45,633 nucleotides of DNA from Pseudomonadota bacterium (GTDB lineage Bacteria; Desulfobacterota; Syntrophorhabdia; Syntrophorhabdales; Syntrophorhabdaceae): positions 1 through 45,633 of the forward strand of contig JAPLKF010000012.1 of NCBI GenBank assembly GCA_026388215.1. The letters are read 5' to 3'. Positions 16,898 to 25,545 of the stretch are shown here, piece by piece. Below the pieces are notes generated by a model. It saw only the letters and a program-made list of their open reading frames with translations, had not been told where the DNA came from and made no database searches. Made by a program: the position numbers and the translations under genes. The stretch's first letter is position 1; each line of letters opens with the position of its first letter.

Positions 16898-18514
16898 ATG
16901 AATGTATATCAATCTTTCGTAGAAGTAGTAGAGCGGTATAAAGGCAGGCCTGCTGTCATCTATCTCGGCGAAGTACTCAATTATGGAGACCTCTTTGAAG
17001 CAGTTGAGTGTTTTTCAACAGGACTCAAGTCTCTTGGAATAAAAGAACGGGAAAAAATAATTCTGTATATGCCCAATACCCCCCAATGGATCATCAGCTG
17101 GCTTTCCATCCAGAAGATTGGGGCAGTGGCAGTTCCCATAGCCCCTATTTATACTTCCCGCGACCTGAGATATATCAGCGGAGACTCAGGCACAAGAACG
17201 GTTATCTGTGCTGATACGAATTTTGGTTATGCAAAAGAACTAAAAGAAGAAGGCGCCCTTGATAATATTATTATTACCAGGATGGGGGACCTTTTGCCTC
17301 GTTATAAAAAGCTCATAGGAAAGGCCTTTGATAGAATACCCGAGGGCAAGATTGAGAAGGGGGAAGGTATCTTTAGGTTTACAGAATTAATGAAAAAAAG
17401 AACTACTATGGAGGGTTTTCCTGTCAATGAGCATGAACCACTTGAGATACTCTATACAGGCGGAACAACAAAGAATCCAAAGGGCGTCCCTATCAATCAT
17501 GCCCTATTCCTTGAATCTGTGAGAGCCCAGATGGAGGAAAGCTATCCCATTGTCCCGCCACCGGAAAATATAACACTCCAGGGCGGTCCCCTTTTCCATA
17601 TCCTTGGACAGGTTTTTGGGCTTGGTCCACTCTGTGTAACTGGCGACTGTGTTGTTGTTATGCCAAAAGTAAATATTGATGCATTCCTGTATTTCGTTAA
17701 AAATTATAGAATTAAGACATTTTTCGGGGTACCAGCCTTATACAGGATGATTCTCGAACATGATAGGGTTGATTACTACGACCTTTCTTCTCTTGTGTAT
17801 TGCTTCAGCGGTGGCGACGTTCTCCCGCAGGAGATTGCGAGGAGATGGAAAGAAAAATTTGGTAGAGAGATATTCGAAGGTTACGGTGCAACAGAGACCT
17901 GCGGTGGTATTACCATGTCGCCGGTTGTAGGAGAAAGGCCTCCAGGGACGATTGGCAAGGTGCTCTATACAAAAAAGGTGAAGATTCTCGATGAATCCAC
18001 AGGAGAAGAAGTCCCTGACGGTGAAGCAGGAGAGCTCATCGTTTCCTCAGAGCATATGGTTTATGCATACTGGAACAAAGAAGAAGAGACAAAAGAGTCT
18101 TACATAGAAAAAGATGGACTGCGATGGTATAAGACAGGAGATATTGTAAAAAGGGATAGCAACAGTTTCTACTATTTCGTTGACAGGACCGCCGACACAA
18201 TCAAACACAAAGGGTACAGAGTATCTTCCTCGGAAATCGAAGCAGCACTACAGGATCACCCTGCTGTTTTTGCTGCATGTGCTGTCGGGGTACCTGACGA
18301 AAAGGTCGGTGAAAGGATAAAGGCTTTTGTGGTATTAAAGCAGGATGTGAAGGGGGTGACAGGCTATAATCTGATACACTGGTGTAGAAACCACCTCGCA
18401 TCTTATAAAGTTCCCCATTATATTGAATTCAGGGATATGCTTCCGAAATCAAAGGTAGGGAAACTCCTCAGGAGAGAATTAAGACAAGAAGAAAGAAAAA
18501 GGTTTGAAGAATAA
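16898..18514 (+). CDS. AMP-forming acyl-CoA ligase
   Basis: A 538-residue ligase of the ANL superfamily, which activates a carboxylic acid with ATP and CoA to the acyl-CoA. The P-loop reads LYTGGTTKNPKGVP near residue 187. The adenylate motif GYGATETCGG lies near 328, and the YKTGDIVKRD hinge near 410. KSKVGKLLRREL carries the C-terminal catalytic lysine. It starts 4 bp after livF and ends 48 bp before the acyl-CoA dehydrogenase gene. Context suggests it activates the acid imported by the transporter. Long-chain, branched-chain or aromatic specificity cannot be assigned by eye. Confidence 0.9.
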   Translation: MNVYQSFVEVVERYKGRPAVIYLGEVLNYGDLFEAVECFSTGLKSLGIKEREKIILYMPNTPQWIISWLSIQKIGAVAVPIAPIYTSRDLRYISGDSGTRTVICADTNFGYAKELKEEGALDNIIITRMGDLLPRYKKLIGKAFDRIPEGKIEKGEGIFRFTELMKKRTTMEGFPVNEHEPLEILYTGGTTKNPKGVPINHALFLESVRAQMEESYPIVPPPENITLQGGPLFHILGQVFGLGPLCVTGDCVVVMPKVNIDAFLYFVKNYRIKTFFGVPALYRMILEHDRVDYYDLSSLVYCFSGGDVLPQEIARRWKEKFGREIFEGYGATETCGGITMSPVVGERPPGTIGKVLYTKKVKILDESTGEEVPDGEAGELIVSSEHMVYAYWNKEEETKESYIEKDGLRWYKTGDIVKRDSNSFYYFVDRTADTIKHKGYRVSSSEIEAALQDHPAVFAACAVGVPDEKVGERIKAFVVLKQDVKGVTGYNLIHWCRNHLASYKVPHYIEFRDMLPKSKVGKLLRRELRQEERKRFEE

Positions 18515-18562
18515 ATAACAAGAATCAATAATATCTAAAAATAAGATACAAAGAGGTGGGTA

Positions 18563-19708
18563 ATGGAACTCACAACAGAACAGGTTGATATAAAAAAGGC
18601 AGCAAGAGAGTTTGCTGAAGGTGAATTTAAAGAAAGAGCAAAGGAATTTGATGAGAAGGAGGAGTTTGATCTATCCCTATGGAAGAAGGCTTGTGAATAT
18701 GGATTTGTTGGCACTTTTATTAAAGAAGCGTATGGAGGACATGGGCTCGGTTTCTTCGAGCATGCCCTCATATCAGAAGAATTCTGGAGAGTTGACCCGG
18801 GTTGCGGGCAATCAATCCTTTCCTGCACCTTCGGTTCCGAAATGATACAGGCCTTTGGTACAGAGGAGCAAAAGAAACTATACCTGCCTCCTCTCGTAAA
18901 GGGCGATGAGATCACGGGATTTGGTATAACTGAACCGGATGCAGGAAGTGATGTAGCATCTACAAAAACAAGTGCAGAGAGAAGGGGTGATAGGTATATC
19001 ATAAATGGTTCAAAGATGTTTATTACAAACGGTTGCATTGCAAACCATCTGCTGGTATTCTGCTTAACCAATCCAGGCGAAAAAGACCCTCACAGGAGAC
19101 ATAGCGCTATAATTGTGGAAACCGACAGAAATGGATTTGAAGCGATAAAAATTAAGGGAAAAATGGGGATAAGGGCAAATAATACAGCTGAACTCCACTT
19201 TAACAACGTTGAAGTACCAGCCAGTAATATTATCGGGAAAGAAGGTTATGGCTTTTACCAGCTTATGGATTTTTTTAATAAAACGAGATTACATGTTGCC
19301 GCCCAGGGGGTTGGTGTTGCCCAGGGGGCATTAGAGATGGCTATCTCCCATATAAAAAAGAGAAAGGCTTTTGGAAAAACCCTATCCAATTTTCAGGGTA
19401 TTCAATTCAAAATTGCAGAAATGGCCACAAGAATTGAGGCAGCCCGTGGCCTCTACTGGAGGGCAGCATATCTCTTAGACAAAGGTAAACCTGATTCTGC
19501 ACTCATATCAATGGCTAAATGGTACGGAGGAGACACGGGTGTATATGTAACAAACGAAGCCTTACAACTACATGGTGGTTACGGGTATATCGCTGATTAT
19601 GATATCCAGAGATTCTATAGAGATGCAAAAATAGTTGAAATCTACGAGGGTTCAAAGGAGGTTGAAAAGGTTATCGTAGGATTAGAACTATTGAAAAAGG
19701 TATTTTAG
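18563..19708 (+). CDS. Acyl-CoA dehydrogenase
   Basis: A 381-residue flavoprotein of the acyl-CoA dehydrogenase family. The segments GFGITEPDAGSDVA and GSKMFITNG are the family's first signature region. QLHGGYGYIADYDIQRFYRDAK is the second. The probable catalytic glutamate lies in VEIYEGSKEV near residue 363, the usual position. It oxidises an acyl-CoA at C2-C3 and passes electrons to Etf. EtfAB is encoded in the divergent operon under a matching operator, so these are probable partners. Ribosome site GAGGTGGG precedes the ATG. Substrate is unknown. Confidence 0.93.
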   Translation: MELTTEQVDIKKAAREFAEGEFKERAKEFDEKEEFDLSLWKKACEYGFVGTFIKEAYGGHGLGFFEHALISEEFWRVDPGCGQSILSCTFGSEMIQAFGTEEQKKLYLPPLVKGDEITGFGITEPDAGSDVASTKTSAERRGDRYIINGSKMFITNGCIANHLLVFCLTNPGEKDPHRRHSAIIVETDRNGFEAIKIKGKMGIRANNTAELHFNNVEVPASNIIGKEGYGFYQLMDFFNKTRLHVAAQGVGVAQGALEMAISHIKKRKAFGKTLSNFQGIQFKIAEMATRIEAARGLYWRAAYLLDKGKPDSALISMAKWYGGDTGVYVTNEALQLHGGYGYIADYDIQRFYRDAKIVEIYEGSKEVEKVIVGLELLKKVF

Positions 19709-19814
19709 AAATTTACACGCTGCAGATTTTAAGACCTTCTTATTTACCCCGTTTTCTTTGTACCAAATATTTATTTTCACACTTCAGGGTTGCTAAACTG
19801 AACAAATAGTATCC

Positions 19815-19843
19815 TTGACAAAGTGCTGTATTATCGGTTAATC
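19815..19843 (+). promoter_or_regulatory. Probable tRNA promoter
   Basis: TTGACA at 19815-19820 lies 37 bp upstream of the tRNA. The -10 region (about 19838-19843, TTAATC) is a poor match, so only the -35 is convincing. The rest of the 149-bp gap after the dehydrogenase gene shows nothing I can name. Confidence 0.4.
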
Positions 19844-19857
19844 TATATTTAAAATAT

Positions 19858-19930
19858 GGGCCCATAGCTCAGTTGGAAGAGCCACCGGCTCATAACCGGT
19901 AGGCCCCTGGTTCGAGCCCAGGTGGGCCCA
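19858..19930 (+). tRNA. tRNA with CAT anticodon (Met, or Ile-lysidine type)
   Basis: A 73-nt cloverleaf. Acceptor GGGCCCA pairs with TGGGCCC (19923-19929). The D-arm is GCTC/GAGC, the anticodon stem ACCGG/CCGGT with loop CTCATAA, the variable loop is 5 nt, and the T-arm CCTGG/CCAGG has loop TTCGAGC. The discriminator is A and CCA is not encoded. All stems pair perfectly. A CAT anticodon occurs in initiator Met, elongator Met and tRNA-Ile2. An initiator is unlikely because the first acceptor pair is a normal G-C; elongator Met and Ile2 cannot be separated by eye. Confidence 0.93.
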
Positions 19931-19981
19931 AAAAAGATAGAGATGGCAAAAGAATTCATTGGACAAAAGGGCAACAATGTT

Positions 19982-20019
19982 TTTAGAGGGGGTATACCAA
20001 AAGGTATACCCCCTCTAAA
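19982..20019 (+). promoter_or_regulatory. Perfect 17-bp hairpin before the zinc-ribbon gene
   Basis: Arms at 19982-19998 and 20003-20019 are perfectly complementary around a four-A loop. Only three T residues follow before the ribosome site ATGGAGG, so it is not a classical intrinsic terminator. It may end or protect the tRNA transcript, or control entry to the next gene. Confidence 0.6.
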
Positions 20020-20036
20020 TTTATGGAGGTATTAAA

Positions 20037-20747
20037 TTGGAACAAGAATTAAAAACTATTTACGAAGCACAAAAAATAAATATACAAATCATTGAAAATG
20101 AAAGAAAACTACTATTGGCTCCTAAAAAGATTGAGGCAATGGATAAGGAGATTAAGGGGATAAAGGATAAGGTTGAAAAGGAAAAAGGGATGATAGAGGA
20201 ACTTGAAAAAGAAAGAAAGAGAAAAGAGAAAGAGCTTGATGTTGAGAAGGAAAAGATAAAAAAGTTTGAGTCCAGGCTCTATGAGGTAAAAACAAACAAG
20301 GAATATCAGGCATTACTCAAAGAAATAGAAGGGGCAAAAGAAACAAACGACAAGACAGAAGAAGAGATTATAATAATAATGGAAAAGGTTGAGGAATTGA
20401 AAAAGGATTTTGAATCATCACTCACACACCTTAAGAAACGGGAAAAAGAATCAGAAAACGAAAAAAACAGGTTAGAAAAAGAAATAAATTCAATGGACAA
20501 AACCATTATGGATCTGAAACAATCAAGAGATAAATTACTTTCTACAGTGAGTGATAATATAAGGGCAACATACAACACGCTTATAGAAAAAAGGAATGGG
20601 ATAGCAGTAGTAAATGTAAAAAACGGTGTCTGCTTCGGGTGTTTCATGAATATTCCTCCACAACTTTTTATCGAAGTAACAAAAAACAGACAACTCATAT
20701 TGTGCCCCAGCTGTAATAGAATATTCTATTTTATAGACGAAGAATGA
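20037..20747 (+). CDS. Coiled-coil protein with C-terminal C4 zinc ribbon
   Basis: A 236-residue protein. About residues 10-180 are an almost continuous charged coiled coil (Lys/Glu rich). The C-terminus has a zinc ribbon CFGCFMNI ... LCPSCNRIFYF, as in the CT398 / HP0958 family of bacterial coiled-coil zinc-ribbon proteins. Family members in other bacteria bind RNA or assist secretion and flagellar assembly; the role here is unknown. The start is TTG at 20037, supported by GGAGG 7-8 bp upstream. The end overlaps the RNase H start by 4 bp, a neighbourhood common for this family. Confidence 0.82.
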   Translation: MEQELKTIYEAQKINIQIIENERKLLLAPKKIEAMDKEIKGIKDKVEKEKGMIEELEKERKRKEKELDVEKEKIKKFESRLYEVKTNKEYQALLKEIEGAKETNDKTEEEIIIIMEKVEELKKDFESSLTHLKKREKESENEKNRLEKEINSMDKTIMDLKQSRDKLLSTVSDNIRATYNTLIEKRNGIAVVNVKNGVCFGCFMNIPPQLFIEVTKNRQLILCPSCNRIFYFIDEE

Positions 20748-21148
20748 TGGAATGGCATATATACATTGACGGGGCATCCTCAGGCAATCCAGGAGAGTCA
20801 GGAGCAGGTATTATAGTTTTTGATAACAATGGTAATGAATTATTCAGGGATAGTATATACCTTGGGCAAATGACGAATAATATGGCGGAATATGAGGCCC
20901 TAATTTTTGCACTTCAAAAGGCCAAAAAATCATTGATAAAAAAGGTATCTGTCTATACAGATTCCCTTCTTGTCACAAACCAGATACATGGAAAATATAA
21001 GGTTAAAAATACAAAATTAAGGAAATATGTGGAAGAGACAAAAAATATTATAAGAAATTTCAATAGTTTTGCGTTAAAATATATACCAAGGGAAGAAAAC
21101 AAAATAGCAGATAAACTTGCAAAGGATGCAGTAAATAAAAAGGGGTAG
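20744..21148 (+). CDS. rnhA: Ribonuclease HI-type protein
   Basis: A 134-residue RNase H fold protein that should cut RNA in RNA-DNA hybrids. The four acidic catalytic residues are in place: D in YIDGASSGNPG (near 7), E in NNMAEYEAL (near 48), D in YTDSLLV (near 70) and D in NKIADKLAKDA (near 126). The basic protrusion of E. coli RNase HI is missing, as in the short archaeal/Bacillus-like type. It overlaps the zinc-ribbon gene by 4 bp, and its last codons overlap the 5' end of RNase P RNA. Confidence 0.9.
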   Translation: MMEWHIYIDGASSGNPGESGAGIIVFDNNGNELFRDSIYLGQMTNNMAEYEALIFALQKAKKSLIKKVSVYTDSLLVTNQIHGKYKVKNTKLRKYVEETKNIIRNFNSFALKYIPREENKIADKLAKDAVNKKG

Positions 21149-21604
21149 ACGGGTGGTCGCCCCGTTCAACGGGGAGGAAAGTCCGGGCATCAAAGGGCAG
21201 GATGGTCCTTAACAGGGACTGGGGGTAACCCTAAGGAAAGTGCCACAGAAAATACACCGCCCCCCTCGCTTTTAAGCGAGAGTGACAAGTTAAGGGTTAA
21301 GAGTAATGAGTTAAAGATTCTTTAACTTTAAACTCCGAACTCGAAACTTCGAACTCCAAGCAGTAATGCTTGGCGGGGTAAGGGTGAAAAGGTGAGGTAA
21401 GAGCTCACCAGCACTTAGGTGACTAAGTGGCTTGGCAAACCCCATCCGATGCAAGGCCAAAAAGGGAGCTGTCAGAAATGACAGCGAGGATAGCCCATCC
21501 TTCAACCCGGGTAGGCCGCAAGAGATTCAGGGTAACCTGAATCCGTGAGAGAAATGACCACCGGCTGGCTTGCCAGCGACAGAATCCGGCTTACAGTCTA
21601 CCCC
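21141..21604 (+). ncRNA. rnpB: RNase P RNA, bacterial type A, with enlarged P12
   Basis: The catalytic RNA of RNase P. Conserved blocks appear in order: GAGGAAAGTCCGGGC near 21172, CCACAGAAAATACACCGCC at 21243-21261, GGTAAGGGTGAAAAGG from 21377, GGTAAGAGCTCACC-like sequence near 21396, and AGAATCCGGCTTA near 21581. P1 forms from GGGGTAGAC (21141-21149) and GTCTACCCC (21596-21604). A T-run follows. The length of about 464 nt exceeds the usual 350-400 because the P12 region (about 21262-21376) is 115 nt instead of the roughly 25 nt in E. coli. The 5' end overlaps the last 8 bp of rnhA, so the RNA must be cut from, or started inside, that transcript. Confidence 0.93.
21287..21361. repeat. Heptamer repeat array inside RNase P RNA P12, locus 7
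   Basis: Left arm: four heptads of type GAGTTAA (21287-21314). Right arm: complementary heptads of type TCCGAAC (21320-21361). They meet in a small hairpin (GTTAAAG/CTTTAAC). Two more hairpins flank the array (21265-21280 and 21356-21373). The array shares its GAGTTCG-type unit, in reverse complement, with locus 3. Confidence 0.8.
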
Positions 21605-21613
21605 TTTTTTTTT
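21596..21613 (+). terminator. RNase P RNA 3' end and T-run
   Basis: The P1 3' strand ends in CCCC and is followed by nine T residues (21605-21613), consistent with intrinsic termination directly after P1. Confidence 0.6.
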
Positions 21614-21652
21614 AAAATGCAATGAAAAACATAATTCCATAATGGTGGTTAA

Positions 21653-23215
21653 TTGATTACAAGACCTCTGCTTATCATTTTTTTTGTTTGTTCCTGCCTG
21701 TTTTTTTATAACCTGTCAGCAAGAGATTTCTGGGCTCCAGACGAAGGGGATTTTGCAGAGATCGTGAGAGAGTTAGATAATAATTACATCGTACCCCATC
21801 TTAATGGCAAACCGTATGGAGAGAAACCTCCCCTCTTCTATTACATAGTCTATGCATCTAAAAAGGCACTCCACTGGACAAAAGATGAAACATCCATGAG
21901 GATTCCTTCAAGCCTTTTCGCCCTCATAGGCGGGATATTTTTCTTTCTCACAATCCGGAAATTCTTTAACAGGAAAAAGGCGATACTTTCAACCTGTATC
22001 CTTATAAGCGCCCCGCTCTTTTACTGGCAGGCACGATATCTTCAGGTAGACATGGTCTTTGCTGTATTCATTGCCTTGAGCCTCCTTTTCTTTTTCTGGT
22101 TTTACCATGGGGGTAAAAAGGCCTTTTTATATCTCTTTTTTATTTGCTCGTCCCTCGCCTTTATGACAAAGGGACCGCTTTCAATTATTTTAGTATTCCC
22201 CGTAGTTCTGATACATCTGTCTTTAGAAAAGGACTTCAGGGTTCTTAAAATGAAAGAAACCTACATTGGCATCCTCATCTTCATGGCAATCATCCTGCCA
22301 TGGTATCTTGCAATATATTTTAAAGAGGGCATGCCTTACCTTTATGAAAACATCGTGCGTCAAAACCTCACAAGATTCTTTGATGCATGGAGTCATAAAA
22401 GACCCATATATTACTATTTGACCACCCTACCCCTGGATTTTTTTCCCTGGAGCCTCTTTCTGCCTATGGGTATCTATCTCGCCGCAACTCAATTCAGGCA
22501 TGACCCAAAGATAAGGTTTTTTCTCATCTGGTTTTTCTGGATGTTCGTATTTTTATCAATCTCTTCGGGCAAGATAAGTAAATACATGTTACCTGTATTG
22601 CCATCCATTGCACTGATAACTGGCTTCACGATTACAGAAGAAGAAAGTAAATATAACCTCTTCATGTTCATGTTCCTTTCCATACTTTTTTTCATCCTGG
22701 GTATATTTCTTTTCCTTTACAAAACCAGTATATATCCTGAGTTTTATTGTGAACGAATACTATACGGTTCACTGTCCATAGCCCTCTCAATCATCATATA
22801 CCTTCTCTTACGGACTAAAAACCTGACCAATGTATTCATAGCCCTCTTCTCTTTTATGGCAGTACTTTACATGATTGCCAATATATCTGTGTATGAAAAG
22901 TGGAACCAATACAAATCCCCCAAACCCATGTGTGATAGAATAAAACCCTTTGTCAGGGATGGCACCCCCTGGGTGTACTATGGAAGCATGAGGGGCATTT
23001 ATATATACTATATCGGGACATTTGCAATCCCCGTGGATGAACATAAGACCGAGGAATTGAAAAAACTTAAAGGGGAACTCAGGGAATTTTTTATCCTTAC
23101 AAGGAAAAGGGATATTAAAGAGGTATCCGGGACACTAATAGATGTGAACCAGTTATTTGAGGAGAAGATCGGGGACACCGTGATGGTCTTTGCACACTAC
23201 AAGGACAAGATGTAG
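21653..23215 (+). CDS. ArnT/PMT-family glycosyltransferase, copy 1
   Basis: A 520-residue membrane protein with about 11-12 hydrophobic segments. The first periplasmic loop carries APDEGDFAEI followed by KPYGEKPPLFYY, the acidic catalytic motif of the ArnT / GT83 family. These enzymes move a sugar from a polyprenyl-phosphate carrier to lipid A, proteins or glycans on the outer face of the inner membrane. The start is TTG at 21653, preceded by GGTGG. A soluble C-terminal part (about 430-520) has no recognisable motif. The paralogue next door starts 6 bp after the stop. Acceptor and sugar are unknown. Confidence 0.85.
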   Translation: MITRPLLIIFFVCSCLFFYNLSARDFWAPDEGDFAEIVRELDNNYIVPHLNGKPYGEKPPLFYYIVYASKKALHWTKDETSMRIPSSLFALIGGIFFFLTIRKFFNRKKAILSTCILISAPLFYWQARYLQVDMVFAVFIALSLLFFFWFYHGGKKAFLYLFFICSSLAFMTKGPLSIILVFPVVLIHLSLEKDFRVLKMKETYIGILIFMAIILPWYLAIYFKEGMPYLYENIVRQNLTRFFDAWSHKRPIYYYLTTLPLDFFPWSLFLPMGIYLAATQFRHDPKIRFFLIWFFWMFVFLSISSGKISKYMLPVLPSIALITGFTITEEESKYNLFMFMFLSILFFILGIFLFLYKTSIYPEFYCERILYGSLSIALSIIIYLLLRTKNLTNVFIALFSFMAVLYMIANISVYEKWNQYKSPKPMCDRIKPFVRDGTPWVYYGSMRGIYIYYIGTFAIPVDEHKTEELKKLKGELREFFILTRKRDIKEVSGTLIDVNQLFEEKIGDTVMVFAHYKDKM

Positions 23216-23221
23216 AGTTTT

Positions 23222-24865
23222 ATGAAAAAAATATCTATAAATATTATATATTTATCTGTAATACTTATCCTGTCATATTTATTTTTTTTTCATAATATTG
23301 GTAATTATTCATTAAAAGAACCTGATGAAGGCAGGTATGCGGAAATACCAAGGGAGATGATCGAACTTCACGATTATGCTGTTCCGCACCTGAATTATGT
23401 CAGGTATTTTGAAAAACCTCCACTTTTTTATTGGATAGTCGCATTTTCTTACAAGGCCTTCGGAATTAGTGAATGGTCCTTCAGATTCCCAAATGCCCTA
23501 TCTGCACTACTATGTGTAATAATTTTATACTTATTTGTGAGAAGATGGTTCAATGAGGAGGTAGCCTTTATATCCTCAATAGTACTCATGTCATCATTCG
23601 GTTTCTTTTCTATGGCAAGAATCGTAACCCTGGATATGTTCTTCACCCTCTGGCTATTCCTGTCACTCCTCCTCTTTTACGGATACTATAGAGAAAAAAT
23701 ACCGTTTCTACTCTATTCATTCTATGCGAGCCTTGCCCTTGCAACGCTCGCAAAAGGGCCCGTTGCAGTCCTACTTGTAGGCATTACAATCCTCATATTC
23801 CTTTTTACAGAAAAGAAAATATCCTTTCTCAAAGAATTCAAATGGATAACCGGCATACTGATATACGGGGTTATTACAATTCCATGGTTATTGGTCATCT
23901 CCCTGAAGGAAAAGGACTTCTTTTATTTTTTCTTTATTGACCAGCATCTGTTGAGATTTTTGACCTCGAAACACAAAAGAACAGGTTCTGTGTTTTACTT
24001 TTTTCCTGTCCTTTTTGGTGGTATGTTCCCCTGGTCCATCTTTATACCGAGGGGCATTGTCAGCCTCTGGAGGAAAAATGAGTTAAGGCTACTTATTATA
24101 TGGACCCTTGTGGTGTTTGCCTTCTTCAGCATATCAAAATCAAAACTGCCTCCATATATTCTGCCCGTCTTTCCTCCTCTGTCTATTATTATCGGTTACA
24201 TGTTTCATAAAAAATGGGAGGAGGTTATAGAAAGAAAAAGGGAGGTCATTATCTCCATATTTATCTTCTTTATCCTTTCAACCTCAGTATTTCTCTGTAT
24301 GAGCAGTACCTTCAACGAATGGATTGGCAATATTTCAAAAGATGCTGTAGATATTCTTAGAGATTTAAGGGCCTTCTCCATTTATATCTCCCTGGTTTCA
24401 ATCATTTCAGGATGCCTCCTTTGCTTCAAAAGGTTCGACAAGTTTTCTTTTGTGTTCTCCATATTCACAGTATTTTCATCACTTGTTGTGTTCATGCTGA
24501 TGCTCAATGTAAATATAATTGACAGGCTCAACACTACAAAAAGGCTGAGCAATGTAATCAATTACCATAAAGGTGGAATAGATTACCTTATAAACTACGG
24601 CTCCTTTGAAGAAACACTGCCTTTCTATACAAAGAAAAGGGTGATACTCGCATCCTATAAGGGAGAATTGGAGATGGGCTCAAAATATGAAGATACAAAG
24701 GACCTTTTTATGAACGAAGAAGATTTTATAAACCTCTTTGCATCAGACAAAAAGGTATTTTGTGTTCTAAAAGAGAAAAAAATTAAGAGATTAAAGGAGA
24801 GATTATCTGAAAGGATTAATATAGTCATCTGCCAGAATGAAAGGTGCCTGATCTATAACCATTAA
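23222..24865 (+). CDS. ArnT/PMT-family glycosyltransferase, copy 2
   Basis: A 547-residue paralogue of the preceding gene. The catalytic loop EPDEGRYAEIPREM and the second motif YFEKPPLFYW match ArnT more closely than copy 1 does. About 12 hydrophobic segments are followed by a Lys-rich cytosolic or periplasmic tail. The tandem arrangement suggests a duplication followed by divergence; the two share the loop motifs but little elsewhere. Cotranscription is likely. Confidence 0.86.
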   Translation: MKKISINIIYLSVILILSYLFFFHNIGNYSLKEPDEGRYAEIPREMIELHDYAVPHLNYVRYFEKPPLFYWIVAFSYKAFGISEWSFRFPNALSALLCVIILYLFVRRWFNEEVAFISSIVLMSSFGFFSMARIVTLDMFFTLWLFLSLLLFYGYYREKIPFLLYSFYASLALATLAKGPVAVLLVGITILIFLFTEKKISFLKEFKWITGILIYGVITIPWLLVISLKEKDFFYFFFIDQHLLRFLTSKHKRTGSVFYFFPVLFGGMFPWSIFIPRGIVSLWRKNELRLLIIWTLVVFAFFSISKSKLPPYILPVFPPLSIIIGYMFHKKWEEVIERKREVIISIFIFFILSTSVFLCMSSTFNEWIGNISKDAVDILRDLRAFSIYISLVSIISGCLLCFKRFDKFSFVFSIFTVFSSLVVFMLMLNVNIIDRLNTTKRLSNVINYHKGGIDYLINYGSFEETLPFYTKKRVILASYKGELEMGSKYEDTKDLFMNEEDFINLFASDKKVFCVLKEKKIKRLKERLSERINIVICQNERCLIYNH

Positions 24866-24900
24866 TTATGTTACTGGATTCACAAAGTTAGCAGTTTTTC

Positions 24901-24929
24901 TTGACATTTAGTTTGTTGTACGTTAAAAA
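24901..24929 (+). promoter_or_regulatory. Promoter for the acetyltransferase gene
   Basis: TTGACA (24901-24906), a 17-bp spacer and TAAAAA (24924-24929) lie just ahead of the AAGGGG region and the ATG at 24950. Confidence 0.6.
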
Positions 24930-24949
24930 GGGGACAAGCAAAGGCTTAT

Positions 24950-25402
24950 ATGAGCAACTTTTTTGACAAACTTTCAATCAGAGAAATGGTAAAAGAGGAC
25001 CTTGATCCTATTGTAGAAATAGATACAAAGGTACTCGGAGAAACAAGAAGGGACTACTGGGCTACAAAGATTATAAAACAGGCAGATACAAGGCCCCTGG
25101 ATGCTTCACTTGTCTCAGAGATAGACGGAAAAGTAGTAGGCTTTATATTTGGAGAGGTAAGTGGATGGGAATTTAAGGTTCCTAACAATATTGGCTGGAT
25201 TGACATAATAGGTATAGACCCGGATTATCAAAACAGAGGCATAGCAAGGGTGCTTGCGAATACCCTGATAACTAATATAAAAAAATACGGCGTTGATACA
25301 ATCTATACACTTGTAAACTGGAATGACTGGGACCTTCTCCAGTTTTTCCATGCCATGGGCTTTTCACGGGGTGATATGATAAACCTCGTTTTAAAGGTAT
25401 AA
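24950..25402 (+). CDS. GNAT-family N-acetyltransferase
   Basis: A 150-residue single-domain acetyltransferase. The acetyl-CoA binding motif A reads IIGIDPDYQNRGIARVL near residues 85-101, with the Q-x-x-G-x-A pattern. The C-terminal motif B region contains NWNDWDLLQFFHAMGF. It resembles RimI-like and small archaeal-type GNAT proteins. The target, protein or small molecule, cannot be told. It has its own promoter and does not belong to the glycosyltransferase operon. Confidence 0.85.
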   Translation: MSNFFDKLSIREMVKEDLDPIVEIDTKVLGETRRDYWATKIIKQADTRPLDASLVSEIDGKVVGFIFGEVSGWEFKVPNNIGWIDIIGIDPDYQNRGIARVLANTLITNIKKYGVDTIYTLVNWNDWDLLQFFHAMGFSRGDMINLVLKV

Positions 25403-25421
25403 ATCATTCACTATCTGAGAA

Positions 25422-25534
25422 AATAACCAATAACCAAATTACACCATCCAAACAAATTCCAACCATCAATGATTAATGGCTAACATATTGAATTTAATAT
25501 TATTTAGAGCTTGATTATTGGTGATTGGTTATTG
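25422..25534. repeat. Heptamer repeats between convergent genes, locus 8
   Basis: AATAACC heptads at 25422-25449 face complementary GGTTATT-type heptads at 25513-25533, followed by seven T residues. The arms can pair, so the element may also end transcription of the GNAT gene and, in the other direction, mltD. Confidence 0.6.
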
Positions 25535-25545
25535 TTTTTTTATTG

